Positions 38,077 to 48,288 of a stretch of DNA of 64,000 nucleotides are shown in pieces. The DNA comes from Kordiimonas pumila. GTDB taxonomy: Bacteria > Pseudomonadota > Alphaproteobacteria > Sphingomonadales > Kordiimonadaceae. Position 1 is the first letter of the stretch. Every line of letters starts with the position of its first letter. The stretch is from NCBI RefSeq assembly GCF_015240255.1, contig NZ_CP061205.1:2873501-2937500 (forward strand), given 5' to 3'. The position numbers were made by a program, and so were the translations under genes. The notes beneath the pieces are model-generated. The model saw only the letters and a list, made by a program, of their open reading frames with translations. It did no database searches and was not told the origin of the DNA.

Positions 38077-40143
38077 TTAAAACTTGCCTTTAAATCCTAT
38101 TCCAAAGGTACGAGGATCAAGTGGTGCCGCCACAATGCCGCCTGCTGCCCGATCGCTTTCTAGCGAAGTTGGGGAACGGTCATCAAATATATTGTTGGCA
38201 TAAACATACACTTCAAACACTTCATCCAGCACATAGCTCAGGTTGGCATTAGCAACAGTGTAACTGCTAACCTCGTAGTCTGGCAGGTTTTCTTCATCAG
38301 AGTAATAACCATCAGAGTGCCGTACCTTGGCTGTTAACGTCATCTTTGAGGTCAGGTCCCAGTCAAAACCAATATTGAAGTTATATTTGGGGGCGCGAAG
38401 GAAATCATTGCCCACATACACAGCACCGCCCGGAGTGGTAAACTCGCTAATTTTTGTTTCCATCAAACCCGCAGCCGCTTTTATGCTGAAGGTATCTGAA
38501 ACCAGCCATTTCATCTCAAGTTCAAGACCATAAGCTTCAGCACTGTCAGCATTAACCGCAACTGCGCCATATGGTATAGTGCCAATGAAGTCAGGTATTT
38601 GACGCTGAGAATCTGTATAGTCAGTATAGAAGATGTTACCGTTTATAGATAAACGATTATCCAACATACGGCCCCGGAAGAAGAGCTCATAGTTCCATGC
38701 GGTTTCTTGATCAAAATAGACGAAGTTGGCACCAGCGAAACTTAGGTTAACCCCACCTGGATTATAGCCTTTATTAACCAGAACACCGAATGTTAATTCA
38801 TCTGACACATCGTAGGCGATAGACGCTTTTGGAAGCCAGACATTAAAATCTTCGTCGTAATCTAGAGGAACAGTTGCAAATGATGCAGTTCCTGTACGCT
38901 CAACACTGTCGCTTTGATAACGAAGGCCACCTGTAAATGTTAGGCGGTCACTAAGGCCATAACTAACTTCTGTGAACACACCCAAGTGCTTCTTTTCATC
39001 TTCAAATGCTGAGGTGCCCCTGAGGGACAGAGTGTCATCAGAATCTGTTTTTTCCACAAACACACCAACAAAACCACTTAGGTCTGAACTATCACTATTA
39101 TAGTTCAGGCGTGTTTCATTTGAAAGATTAGTCTGATTTACCACAGCTGAACCATTTGTAGCAGGCTCAGCAGTGCGAACAATGTGCTGATCAGAATATC
39201 TGGACTGGTTAACCAGCGTTAAGCTCTCGCTAATGGCATACTCGATATCCAAAATGCCTGTATCGGTATTTTGCTTCCAGCTCGGGAGAGCGGGCGACAT
39301 GCTATTCAAATCTTCATATGGAGCACCTGCCATTTCCCACGTAGGCCGGTTGCCAGATGTGTGAGAATAGGTCAATTTTGCACTGAACCCTTCAATAGCA
39401 CTTGGTGTCCACAATAATTTAGTGCGCGCACTAAAAGATCTAAATTCATGGTCCGTATCACCCTGAACAAAAGCCGGGTTAATATAATCAATGAATGTAT
39501 CACGTTGCCAATAATCGATCGCAACGCGCGCTGCCAGTTCATCCGCAACGAGGGGGCCGGAAACAGCAAAAGCTCCCCGAATTTTATCGTAGCTCGCCAA
39601 TTCCGCCAGATAGGATGCTTCAGGCTCAAAAGTTGGATCATTGGTGTTCACAATGATCGCACCAGCAATAGAGTTAGCCCCTTGCGACGTTGTTTGCGGA
39701 CCACGAAACACTTCAATAGATTTCAGGTCCCACACTGATGTTCCGCCCAGAGAGTATTCGTAAAAATTCTGATAGTGACCATCAATATTGATAGAAGCAC
39801 GAGGCACTGTACCGCCAAAGAAAGCCGCGCCACCAAAGTTAGGCCCTTGGGTGTCTTGCCCGCGAATTGTAGGCGTACTCACTGATCCTGCATATACAAT
39901 ATTAGCAAGGTCTGCGATTGACTCAGCAACCGAAGAGCTTCCATTGTCTGTTGCTGTCAAAACCGTAACGGAACTAGCTGTATCCTTGAGCGATCTGGAA
40001 ACTTTTTCACCAGTAACAATTATTTCCTCTAGCTCGAAACCAACTCCATCAGATGTTTCTTGCGCAGAAGCAGAAACAGCCATGCACATTACGGCCATAC
40101 TTACAATTGATGTACGACCATATAAAGTTTTTCTGTATTTCAT
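38077..40143 (-). CDS. TonB-dependent outer-membrane receptor
   Basis: 688 residues: signal peptide ending SASAQ, a TonB box (EEIIVTGEK), a plug domain (SSVTVLTA to GGTSVWDLKSIEVFRGPQTTSQGANSIAGAIIVNTNDP), then a 22-strand barrel ending in the aromatic FGIGFKGKF. It imports a ligand across the outer membrane with TonB energy. It resembles the FyuA/catechol-siderophore-like and carbohydrate/aromatic receptors of sphingomonads. Its place among hydrolase genes favours an organic substrate over iron, though the HutX-like neighbour keeps haem possible. Confidence 0.92.
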   Translation of the reverse strand: MKYRKTLYGRTSIVSMAVMCMAVSASAQETSDGVGFELEEIIVTGEKVSRSLKDTASSVTVLTATDNGSSSVAESIADLANIVYAGSVSTPTIRGQDTQGPNFGGAAFFGGTVPRASINIDGHYQNFYEYSLGGTSVWDLKSIEVFRGPQTTSQGANSIAGAIIVNTNDPTFEPEASYLAELASYDKIRGAFAVSGPLVADELAARVAIDYWQRDTFIDYINPAFVQGDTDHEFRSFSARTKLLWTPSAIEGFSAKLTYSHTSGNRPTWEMAGAPYEDLNSMSPALPSWKQNTDTGILDIEYAISESLTLVNQSRYSDQHIVRTAEPATNGSAVVNQTNLSNETRLNYNSDSSDLSGFVGVFVEKTDSDDTLSLRGTSAFEDEKKHLGVFTEVSYGLSDRLTFTGGLRYQSDSVERTGTASFATVPLDYDEDFNVWLPKASIAYDVSDELTFGVLVNKGYNPGGVNLSFAGANFVYFDQETAWNYELFFRGRMLDNRLSINGNIFYTDYTDSQRQIPDFIGTIPYGAVAVNADSAEAYGLELEMKWLVSDTFSIKAAAGLMETKISEFTTPGGAVYVGNDFLRAPKYNFNIGFDWDLTSKMTLTAKVRHSDGYYSDEENLPDYEVSSYTVANANLSYVLDEVFEVYVYANNIFDDRSPTSLESDRAAGGIVAAPLDPRTFGIGFKGKF

Positions 40144-40832
40144 TTTATTCCTCCCTTAACCAATCAATGCTATTTTCTACGAATGATTATGCCCTATTTA
40201 TATGCAATTAAGCTGTTCCGAATCTTTTGTTAAATCATCCTTTTAATGGTCTTCGGCTTTATTTGATCGCGATGCCAAGAAGATGATATTGACCGGTTAC
40301 ATCTCACCTTTGATTTTCATGAGCACTTCTCTGTGCCTGAGCGAACATCAAGAACGGCAAACACCTATATTCAGCTCCAGATTCATTACCCTAATACATA
40401 TTGACGCTATGAATTATGCATCACTATTCTCAAAGTTTAGATTTGCTATTATGTAATTTATTTCACATAAGTCAATATATTAATATTCACTAATATAGAA
40501 ATTATTGTATAAAATTAATCACCGGTATAAAAGACTGGGCTCAGGCACACCCGCACCTCAGACCCACATTTCTACAAACCCTATTCCTTGATAAAATAAG
40601 CGCTCAAACAGTATTTAAAGATGGTCCTCATCCAGTCAAACAGCGCCGACTAAGAAGCCTTAAGTATTTGGTCGCTTATGCGCCGTAACAACATGCAACT
40701 TACCTGTTGCACCTTTGGTAACTCACACAAGCAGGCAGACATATTGCTTTTGCAACCAAATACCTTATAGTGCCCATCCCGTTAGATTATTTCCAATTAG
40801 CCAATTTAATTTATATTTAAAGATGAAAACCT
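40144..40832. promoter_or_regulatory. 689-base divergent intergenic region
   Basis: No gene is supported on either strand. It holds the AT-rich promoter DNA of the TonB receptor, the 13-mer AAATTATTGTATA at 40499-40511, and an inverted repeat GTATTTGGT (40664-40672) with ACCAAATAC (40755-40763) upstream of the IclR gene. Its length suggests complex regulation or a lost gene. Confidence 0.4.
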
Positions 40833-41645
40833 ATGAGCAGACGCGGCAAACCCTCACACTTGAACCCTGAAGAAAAACGCGGCATTCAGTCCATTGATGT
40901 TGGCATCGGTGTGTTAAATGCTGTAGCCTCTTTTCTAAGGCCTGCCTCCCTTAAGGAGTTAAGTGATGTTGCCGGAATGCCAGCCAGCAAGGTACACAGA
41001 TACCTAACAAGCTTTATCCGCACTGGTCTGATTGCCCAAGATCCCATTAGTGGCAGATATGACCTTGGCCCACAAGCCCTACAGCTTGGCCTTTCCGCAA
41101 TAGCAAGGCTGGACATAGTGGACATAGCAACACGTCACATGGCTGAACTCACTGCTGAATATGACATCATGTCACTTTTGAACATATGGGGCGATCAAGG
41201 CCCAACTGTTATTCGTATTAAAAGAAGTACCGAGAATATATTCTCCTCAATTGCCTTAGGCGCGGTTTTGCCGCCACTGAGATCTGCTACCGGGCTAGCA
41301 TTTCTGGCACACCTGCCTGAAGAGATGACTAAGATCCAAATCGATAAAGGCCTGAAGGAAGCCAAAAAGCTGGAAAACACAGGACCAAAAACAAAGCGCG
41401 AACTGGCTGACATTTTAAATAAAGTGCGCACACAGGGTTATTCTACTGGTTTCAGCCTTTCCGGCACAGCAAACCCCAGCATGAGCGCTATCGCAGTCCC
41501 ATTACTTGATATACAGGGGGAAGCTTCAGCCGTCATATGCCTTATGAGCGGCCTTACCGACCTAACCGACATGAATAACGGTATTGCGCACAAGCTAATT
41601 GAGGTCTGTAAAGAAGCGTCTCTCGTCACAAAAAGCAATGAATGA
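40833..41645 (+). CDS. IclR-family transcriptional regulator
   Basis: 270 residues: an N-terminal winged helix (IGVLNAVASFLRPASLKELSDVAGMPASKVHRYLTSFIRTGLI) and a GAF-like effector domain (LDIVDIATRHMAELTAEYDIMSLLNIWG; RTQGYSTGFSLSGTANPSMSAIAVPLLD). IclR proteins often control aromatic or acyl-compound catabolism. It stands in the middle of the uptake and hydrolysis cluster and is the only intact regulator gene there, so it is its probable controller. Confidence 0.9.
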   Translation: MSRRGKPSHLNPEEKRGIQSIDVGIGVLNAVASFLRPASLKELSDVAGMPASKVHRYLTSFIRTGLIAQDPISGRYDLGPQALQLGLSAIARLDIVDIATRHMAELTAEYDIMSLLNIWGDQGPTVIRIKRSTENIFSSIALGAVLPPLRSATGLAFLAHLPEEMTKIQIDKGLKEAKKLENTGPKTKRELADILNKVRTQGYSTGFSLSGTANPSMSAIAVPLLDIQGEASAVICLMSGLTDLTDMNNGIAHKLIEVCKEASLVTKSNE

Positions 41646-41818
41646 TCGAATATATATTACCAAATATAACATATATTGTAAAATAGTAAAAAATACTTGT
41701 GTCCAGATACTCATCAGGTTTATTTATAAAACCTGATGAGAGCCTGCTCGCCTGAGGTGCATCCTTATGGCTTGCGATATCATGATAATGCCCAAAATCA
41801 GGCCGCAAGGAATACAGA

Positions 41819-43831
41819 ATGAAAAAATACAATACATTATATATAGTTACCTGCATCTTGGCATTATGCTTAAACGGGTGTTCAGCACAGCAAGAACCTC
41901 CCCTCGTTGCAGACCTTATTCTAACTAATGGATATATTTACACAGCAAACGAAGCGCACACTGTTACAGAAGCAATTGCTATAAAAGGCAACAGCATCAT
42001 AGCCACAGGAACATCCGAAGACATAGCGCAGCATAAAGGACCCAACACCCTTGTTCGTGATCTAGAGGGTAAAATGGTAATGCCCGGACTGCACGACATG
42101 CACATTCACGCGCTTGGTTCTGTGCGGCCAGACATGTGTGATCTGGATGCATCTGTCTATTCACTGGCTGAGTTAGTACCAGTCATTCAGGAATGTATTC
42201 GCACCTATAATATACCTGACGGCGAATGGGTCCCGGTCCTGCAATGGAACCCCTTTGAAGGAAACCAGCCCAGTACCCAATATCCAACAATTCGAGCTGC
42301 CCTGGATGCCGCATCTAGCACACACCCAATTATCATGTGGGGTAATGATGGTCACCACGGGGCTGTAAACTCACTCGCATTGCAAAGCCCTGCCATACCC
42401 ATTAATGCTGAAACCCTTAAAACTACATACGCTGCCCACAAAAGCCTTATTGCAGTTGATGATAGAGGCGAACCCACAGGTGGCATGATGGAAGGGGCCC
42501 GCAACATCGTTCGGGCTGATATGGACAATGATATGCTCGGTGTTAGTTCACCCTCTTCCAGCTTAATGCCTAGGGTGGCAGCAAAAATGGCAGAAACTGG
42601 TATTACATCCATACAGGATGCTGCAGTGACCGAGGCCATCCTTGACCATTACCTGTGGCTTGCAGAAAATGGCGGGCTTACATTTCGGTTAAGAACAGCC
42701 CTTGTGGCACACCCGGATAGCAAAAACCCGGATAGCGACACAGCTGCAAAGACCGCGATTGATGAGCTGAAAAAACTTCGCCACAAAGCAGACGGCGCAA
42801 AGTATATTGACACCTCTGCCATGAAAATTTTCGCCGACGGCGTGCTTGAAGGAAACCCCCGCGCCGACCCGCCTTCATTGCCTAATGCCGCAATGATTGA
42901 CGGCTATGAACAGCCCCTTTTTAACCTTGACCCAGAAACAGGTGAGACAGACGTCATTGGATATGTCGACTTTCAAAGCCCACATTGCCAAGAGGTTCAA
43001 AGGAACCCTGATGTATTTAATACACTAAATGCCATTACCAACTTTAAACAAAAGCATGGGTATGCGCCGTCACGTTGCATCAAACAGTATGGCCATTTGG
43101 CACAACCAGAAACGGTTATTAAAGCTCTGGTACGTGAAGCAACAGAGGCCGGTTACCATGTGCATATTCACGCCATTGCAGATCGTGCTGTAAAAGTCTC
43201 TGCCGATGCTTTTGAAGCTGTAGCAGAGCAGGCAAAGAGCAAAGGGCTAACTCAAAGCATTGCACACCTGCAAATAGGGAAAAAAGAAGACGTCGAGCGC
43301 TTGTCTAAATTAGGCACCTTTGTGGCTTTCACTTATGTCTGGGCCAGCCCACTACCAGATTATGAAATGACGGTCATACCATTTATAGATAAGGTTTCTG
43401 GTAGAAATGACCTATATAACCCTGCCCATTCCTATATAAAAGAGGCATATCCCTTTAAAAGCGTGTTAGAAGCTGGTGGTATTCCGGTTTTTGGAAGTGA
43501 CGCACCAGTAGGTAGCCGCGATCCTATGCCGTTTGTCAGCATGGCCACCGCTGTAACTAGGGAAGCGGGCGGAATTGTCTTAAACGCTACAGAGCGACTG
43601 AACATCCATCAGGCGATCGCTTCTTATACGCGTAGTAGTGCCAAAATGATGGCACATGCAGACACTCTTGGAACTTTAGACGCAGGCATGCAAGCTGACC
43701 TGATTATACTTGACCGCAATATAGTACAGCTAGCTGAAAAGGGGCAGCCTGAAGCCATTGCCGGTACAAAAGTGCTTACTACTATATTTGATGGCCACAT
43801 TATATATGATGCCAATTCGGTAGATCAGTAA
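41819..43831 (+). CDS. Amidohydrolase lipoprotein (YtcJ-like, Amidohydro_3)
   Basis: 670 residues. The N-terminus MKKYNTLYIVTCILALCLNGC is a lipoprotein signal with Cys21. Metal-binding DMHIHALGS near 95, a likely carbamylated-Lys region MKIFADGVLEG near 340, VHIHAIADRAV near 450 and FGSDAPVGSRDPM near 560 fit the TIM-barrel amidohydrolase fold with N- and C-terminal beta modules. It would hydrolyse an amide or cyclic amide outside the cytoplasm. AAGGAATACAG precedes the start. It follows the IclR gene on the same strand. Confidence 0.9.
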   Translation: MKKYNTLYIVTCILALCLNGCSAQQEPPLVADLILTNGYIYTANEAHTVTEAIAIKGNSIIATGTSEDIAQHKGPNTLVRDLEGKMVMPGLHDMHIHALGSVRPDMCDLDASVYSLAELVPVIQECIRTYNIPDGEWVPVLQWNPFEGNQPSTQYPTIRAALDAASSTHPIIMWGNDGHHGAVNSLALQSPAIPINAETLKTTYAAHKSLIAVDDRGEPTGGMMEGARNIVRADMDNDMLGVSSPSSSLMPRVAAKMAETGITSIQDAAVTEAILDHYLWLAENGGLTFRLRTALVAHPDSKNPDSDTAAKTAIDELKKLRHKADGAKYIDTSAMKIFADGVLEGNPRADPPSLPNAAMIDGYEQPLFNLDPETGETDVIGYVDFQSPHCQEVQRNPDVFNTLNAITNFKQKHGYAPSRCIKQYGHLAQPETVIKALVREATEAGYHVHIHAIADRAVKVSADAFEAVAEQAKSKGLTQSIAHLQIGKKEDVERLSKLGTFVAFTYVWASPLPDYEMTVIPFIDKVSGRNDLYNPAHSYIKEAYPFKSVLEAGGIPVFGSDAPVGSRDPMPFVSMATAVTREAGGIVLNATERLNIHQAIASYTRSSAKMMAHADTLGTLDAGMQADLIILDRNIVQLAEKGQPEAIAGTKVLTTIFDGHIIYDANSVDQ

Positions 43832-43877
43832 GCTAGACTAGACCAAGCCAAGCTAATATAAGACCGTATCAACTACA

Positions 43878-43927
43878 GACCTGCAAGGCCACGTTAACCA
43901 CGGCCTTGCAGGTCGTTGTTTTTTTAA
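43878..43927 (+). terminator. Rho-independent terminator after the amidohydrolase gene
   Basis: GACCTGCAAGGCC pairs perfectly with GGCCTTGCAGGTC around an 11-base loop, followed by GTTGTTTTTTT. It separates the amidohydrolase from the acylase transcription unit. Confidence 0.92.
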
Positions 43928-44105
43928 TGCCATACTCAGGCTAATCTTAAAAATCTATACAAAAAAGGGCCGATAACCGCTCGGCCGTATAATAGCCTGA
44001 ATGGCTAATTTACCTTGACAGCTTATTTCTTCATAATATACAAATTATTCACCAATGGTAAAATATTTACACATAATAAAATAATTGATTAGCAAGGAGG
44101 CAGTA

Positions 44106-46448
44106 ATGGTTTCTCTAAGAAAAATAGCCATAAGTGCGTTAGTATCTTCCTCTTTAGTCGGGTGTGCCAATAGCGCCCCCACTGAAACGGGTGGCCGCTC
44201 AGTTGAAATAAAATGGACCGAATACGACAATCCTCATATTACAGCAGATAATTATGAAGACCTAGGTTTTGGTTATGGTTATGTGCTAGGGAAAGATCGG
44301 CTATGTGAAAATTCTGGCCGCGCACTGGCCCTCAGGGGTGAACGATCTCGTGTTTACGGACCAGACGGCTTCGCCACTGTTGGTTTTTTAAGGACCACAA
44401 ACCTCAATTCAGACTTAATCTACAGCATGCGATTACCTGAAGACCAGGTGCTGTCAGAACTTGAAAACCTGCAACCAAAAACAAAAGATCTCATTCGCGG
44501 CGTAACCCGGGGGTTGAATTATTATGTAGAGACTCTCTCTGAGGCTGAAAAAGAAGGCATATGCGGAGAAGAGCCTCTGGTTGAATTCAAGGAAACAGAT
44601 ATCGTTCGATCTGCAATGGCGTTTGGTGTCATGAAGGAACTAGTGGATATCGCTTCATCCTTTATAACATCTGCTTCCGCATGGAAAACAACCAAAACTT
44701 CAGAAGTTTTTCACCCCAATCACTCTGCGCCAGTTGTTGTAGAGAGCGGCTTTGGCAGTAATGGTTGGGCTTATGGTGGCAATGTTGTTGGCAGCGATGG
44801 TGCCATGATGTTTGCAAATCCACACTCAGCTTGGGAGCGCCGCCCGCATCAGCAGCGGATATACATGCATCAAGTTCATCTTACCATACCGGGTGAAATT
44901 GATTTTGCAGGGTCCTCTTTTCTTGGTGTTCCGGCCCCAATGACAGGCTTTAACAAAGATGTTGCCTGGACGATTTTGGATGCAGCTACCGTAACACCAT
45001 ATGTCTTGCAATTGATGGATGTGGAAGAGTCTGATGACAACCCAACATACCTGATGGACGGCACAAGAAAACCGCTTGAGATCCGAACAGTATCAAGAGA
45101 GGTTCTTGAGAAAAACGGCAAAGTCGTTACAAAATCTTTTGATTTTGCTTTTTCCGAACTGGGTATGGCTTATAAATTACCAAACGGGCCGGGAAGACCG
45201 GCTGGTTGGTATGCCATAACGAATGCCAATGAAGGAAACGCAAGTGGTATTGACCAGTTTCTTGAAGCAGCCCGCGCTAAAAATGCCGACGAATTTGTTG
45301 ATGCTGTCGCGGATAATCGTGGAATTCTTTCGCAGTTACTTTTTGCGGATAGGTACGGAGATGCAGGGTATGTAGTAGCAGGCAATGTGCCCGCCATTAC
45401 CAACGAAAAGATTGAAGAGTGCCATGTAGGGGGTAGTTCCGCAGCCTACAAAATACTGGATGGTACACAGTCCAAATGTACATTCCGCGATAGTGACGGC
45501 AAAGCACTTGCCGCACCCCGGTCTTTTTATCCCGACATAATCACACGGGGCATTATCCAAAATACTAATAACAGTTACAAATATACCGAATACGGAAAGG
45601 CTCAGGAGGCTCATTCCATTCTTTTTGGGCGCCATTTGAACAAACTTAGCCCGGGGGATAAAAAAGCAGCTGGTCTTCGCTATGACCCAAGGCTAATTAT
45701 GTCGTCAATCCGTATGAAAGAAATCAGTGCAGACGGCGTTGTTACCCCAGAAGAAGCTCTGGATGTTATTTTTGATAACCGGAACTTTGCAGCCGAAACT
45801 TTCCTCGATGAAATACTGGCTCTTTGCGCAAATTCTACGGAAGAAGATGTTGCAACAGCCTGTGATGTACTGAGTAAGTGGGACAGAAAAAACAACTCAG
45901 ACAGCAAAGGCGCGCTTCTGCACTACGTGTTCTGGACCAAAGCTGTTCAGATCAACTCTATCCTGTCCACCAGTGTTTCAGGTGACCCTTATGCAGGTTC
46001 GCAGATTCATATTAACGAGACAACAGCACCGCAATTAGTGGCAGCATTAGCTACCTCTGTACGTGAACTTAGAGACTTGGGCTTTAGTGCCGATGAACCT
46101 TGGGGCAATGCCTTGTATGCGACAGGAAACGGCGAACGCATCCCTTTGCATGGCGGGTCATATCAAGAAGGTTTGCTGAACGGCGAAATGCCAGCCCCTT
46201 TAACCAAAGATGGGTTCCCTTTCATTCTGTTCGGCACAGTGTACCTGGAGCGGGTGCAATGGGAAAATGGCGAGGTCATTGCAGATGTACTTCTGAGTCA
46301 TGGCCAGTCTGAAAATAAAGATTCAGAGGGTCGCACAGCACAGCTGAAGCTATTCTCTGAAAAGAAACTATACAGATTACCCTTTACAGAGCAGCAACTT
46401 GCCGATGCTGAGATTGTAAAATCAGTAACCCTTAACCCCGGAAAATAA
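44106..46448 (+). CDS. Penicillin-acylase-family amidase, lipoprotein
   Basis: 780 residues from the ATG at 44106, which has AGGAGG eight bases upstream; an earlier ATG at 44085 lacks one. The signal peptide ends SLVGC-A, a lipobox. The Ntn-hydrolase signature is present: after a spacer comes GFGSNGWAYGG with the autocatalytic Ser at the new N-terminus of the beta chain, then FANPHSAWERRPHQQRIYMHQVHL. The alpha region starts EIKWTEYDNPHITADNYEDLGFGYGYV. Members cleave acyl amides such as penicillins and acyl-homoserine lactones. In context an extracytoplasmic amide-cleaving step is inferred. Confidence 0.9.
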   Translation: MVSLRKIAISALVSSSLVGCANSAPTETGGRSVEIKWTEYDNPHITADNYEDLGFGYGYVLGKDRLCENSGRALALRGERSRVYGPDGFATVGFLRTTNLNSDLIYSMRLPEDQVLSELENLQPKTKDLIRGVTRGLNYYVETLSEAEKEGICGEEPLVEFKETDIVRSAMAFGVMKELVDIASSFITSASAWKTTKTSEVFHPNHSAPVVVESGFGSNGWAYGGNVVGSDGAMMFANPHSAWERRPHQQRIYMHQVHLTIPGEIDFAGSSFLGVPAPMTGFNKDVAWTILDAATVTPYVLQLMDVEESDDNPTYLMDGTRKPLEIRTVSREVLEKNGKVVTKSFDFAFSELGMAYKLPNGPGRPAGWYAITNANEGNASGIDQFLEAARAKNADEFVDAVADNRGILSQLLFADRYGDAGYVVAGNVPAITNEKIEECHVGGSSAAYKILDGTQSKCTFRDSDGKALAAPRSFYPDIITRGIIQNTNNSYKYTEYGKAQEAHSILFGRHLNKLSPGDKKAAGLRYDPRLIMSSIRMKEISADGVVTPEEALDVIFDNRNFAAETFLDEILALCANSTEEDVATACDVLSKWDRKNNSDSKGALLHYVFWTKAVQINSILSTSVSGDPYAGSQIHINETTAPQLVAALATSVRELRDLGFSADEPWGNALYATGNGERIPLHGGSYQEGLLNGEMPAPLTKDGFPFILFGTVYLERVQWENGEVIADVLLSHGQSENKDSEGRTAQLKLFSEKKLYRLPFTEQQLADAEIVKSVTLNPGK

Positions 46449-46563
46449 GCTATTCGCCGCTGAAGGAAGTAAAAGCATATGTACGTTTGGATAATTTCGA
46501 AAATTGCTGACATTTTTCATTCAGTCCAAATGCTTTTACCATAAAATTATATAGGAGAATGTA

Positions 46564-48273
46564 GTGCGAAAACATCTATTCGTGTTGATGTCCGCCCTTG
46601 GGATGGTATCAACTTCAATGGCTCAAGCTACCGAGCCTACTGCAACAACTTCGGCCGTTGAGCCTAAATATACAAACAAATGCATGGCGCTTAACAAGTT
46701 CTCTCTTACAGAAGTTGCTGACGTGCCCGGCCGCGTTGTTTGGGCTTCTGTTGCTATAGAACAGGAAACGCCAGAAGATAGCCGCTTATACTATAAGAAA
46801 CGTGGTCAGGTCCAAGGCGCACCAACGCCGATGCTTAAAGTGTTTCCTGAGCATTGTTCGGTTGAGGGCTATATGACCCCGAATATTAAATTCATGATGC
46901 ATATGCCGCCACCAGAAAAATGGAATGGTCGGTTTCTGTTAGCCGCCTGTGAAGGATGGTGCGGTCAGCTGAACGAAGAAGCATTGATGCCCGGCCTTGC
47001 CCGTGGGTATGCAGTGGTAACCAATGATGGCGGCCATTATGGGGCGGTCGGTTTCGACGGTGTCTGGGCATATAATAATGTTGAGGCCCGGATTGATTTT
47101 GCCTACCGCGCTAACCATGTTGTTGCCCAAGCTGGTAAAGCACTGGTCAAAGAATTTTACGGTAAGCCGCCAAAACACTCTTATATTGCAGGCTTCTCTA
47201 AGGGTGGAACGGCTGGGCTCGTTTCAGCTATGCGCTACCCAAAAGATTTTGACGGCATTTTCGCCAAAGCGCCGGTTCCATACTATCAGTTAACGAACAC
47301 GGCACATTTGCCATGGCTGGCGCGCGCAGCATATCCAGACGGTGAGAATGCTGTAATGGATTCGTCAAAACTGCCGAAAGTGCATGATGCTGTAACCAAA
47401 GCCTGCGACAAAATTGATGGCTTGCAAGATGGGATTATTGACGATCCACGCAAATGCGACTGGGATCCTGTCGAACTTCTGTGTGAAGGGCCAGAAACGG
47501 ATATGTGCCTGACCCAGCCACAGGTTGAATCGCTGCGCAAAATGTATGCCCCCTCGATAGGCGAAAAAGGCAACGTAATATTCCCATGGGGAACTGATCG
47601 CGGCTCAGAGCCTGATTGGCCTGAAGCGCTTTATCCCAATTCGCCAGCGCTTGCTTATACTCTGGATGCGTCACGGACGGGCCTTAAATATATGGTCTAC
47701 CGCGAAGCAAGGGGTTCCGACTTCAACTGGTTGGATTTTGACTATGAAAAAAGCAAGGATGATTTCGCAGACATGGCCGAAATCTACGACGCTAGCAATC
47801 CAGACTATAGCGAATTCAAGAAAAACGGCGGCAAGATTATAATCGTGCATGGCTGGGGCGATGCCCTTATTTCGCCAGCTGCCTCTATTGATTGGCTGGA
47901 GAATATTGAGCAAAAGATGGGTGGCAGAAAAGAAGTCGCTGATTTCATACAACTCTATACTGTCCCCGGTTTGGTGCACGGTAGTGGTGGAACTGGTCCA
48001 TACGAATTTGATGCCCTCACTGAACTCGAAAAGTGGGTTGAGAAAAACGAACGGCCAACAAAGATTATCGTCAAGGACGAGACTGAAGAGCGGCGTGATC
48101 TTCGCACCCAATGGGGGGAAAAACTCCTCTGGCCCACAGATATTGTGATGTTCGACGAATCACAAGGCACGCCTTACCGTGAACGCCCGATATACCCGTA
48201 TCCCTTGATTTCCAAATATAAGGGCAAGGGTGACCCCAATGTCGCGTCGAGTTACGAGCCCAAAAAGCCATAG
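46564..48273 (+). CDS. Tannase/feruloyl-esterase-family hydrolase, atypical motif
   Basis: 569 residues starting with GTG after AGGAGAATGTA; signal peptide ends SMAQA. The fold matches tannase/FaeB: PPPEKWNGRFLLAACEGWCG, nucleophile Ser in GFSKGGTAG near 206, acid Asp in VHGWGDALISP near 432, base His in VPGLVHGSGG near 475. The family's CS-D-HC motif normally places a Cys next to Ser and one next to His to form a disulfide; here these are Phe and Gly. It would hydrolyse aromatic carboxylic esters in the periplasm. It is separated from the acylase gene by 115 bases. Confidence 0.88.
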   Translation: MRKHLFVLMSALGMVSTSMAQATEPTATTSAVEPKYTNKCMALNKFSLTEVADVPGRVVWASVAIEQETPEDSRLYYKKRGQVQGAPTPMLKVFPEHCSVEGYMTPNIKFMMHMPPPEKWNGRFLLAACEGWCGQLNEEALMPGLARGYAVVTNDGGHYGAVGFDGVWAYNNVEARIDFAYRANHVVAQAGKALVKEFYGKPPKHSYIAGFSKGGTAGLVSAMRYPKDFDGIFAKAPVPYYQLTNTAHLPWLARAAYPDGENAVMDSSKLPKVHDAVTKACDKIDGLQDGIIDDPRKCDWDPVELLCEGPETDMCLTQPQVESLRKMYAPSIGEKGNVIFPWGTDRGSEPDWPEALYPNSPALAYTLDASRTGLKYMVYREARGSDFNWLDFDYEKSKDDFADMAEIYDASNPDYSEFKKNGGKIIIVHGWGDALISPAASIDWLENIEQKMGGRKEVADFIQLYTVPGLVHGSGGTGPYEFDALTELEKWVEKNERPTKIIVKDETEERRDLRTQWGEKLLWPTDIVMFDESQGTPYRERPIYPYPLISKYKGKGDPNVASSYEPKKP

Positions 48274-48288
48274 GTTCGAAATAATTTA

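Noticed and set aside
46469-46539. GTAAAAGCAT / ATGCTTTTAC repeat between acylase and tannase genes
   Set aside because: Ten-base arms with a 51-base spacer in AT-rich DNA could occur by chance; no supporting second copy.
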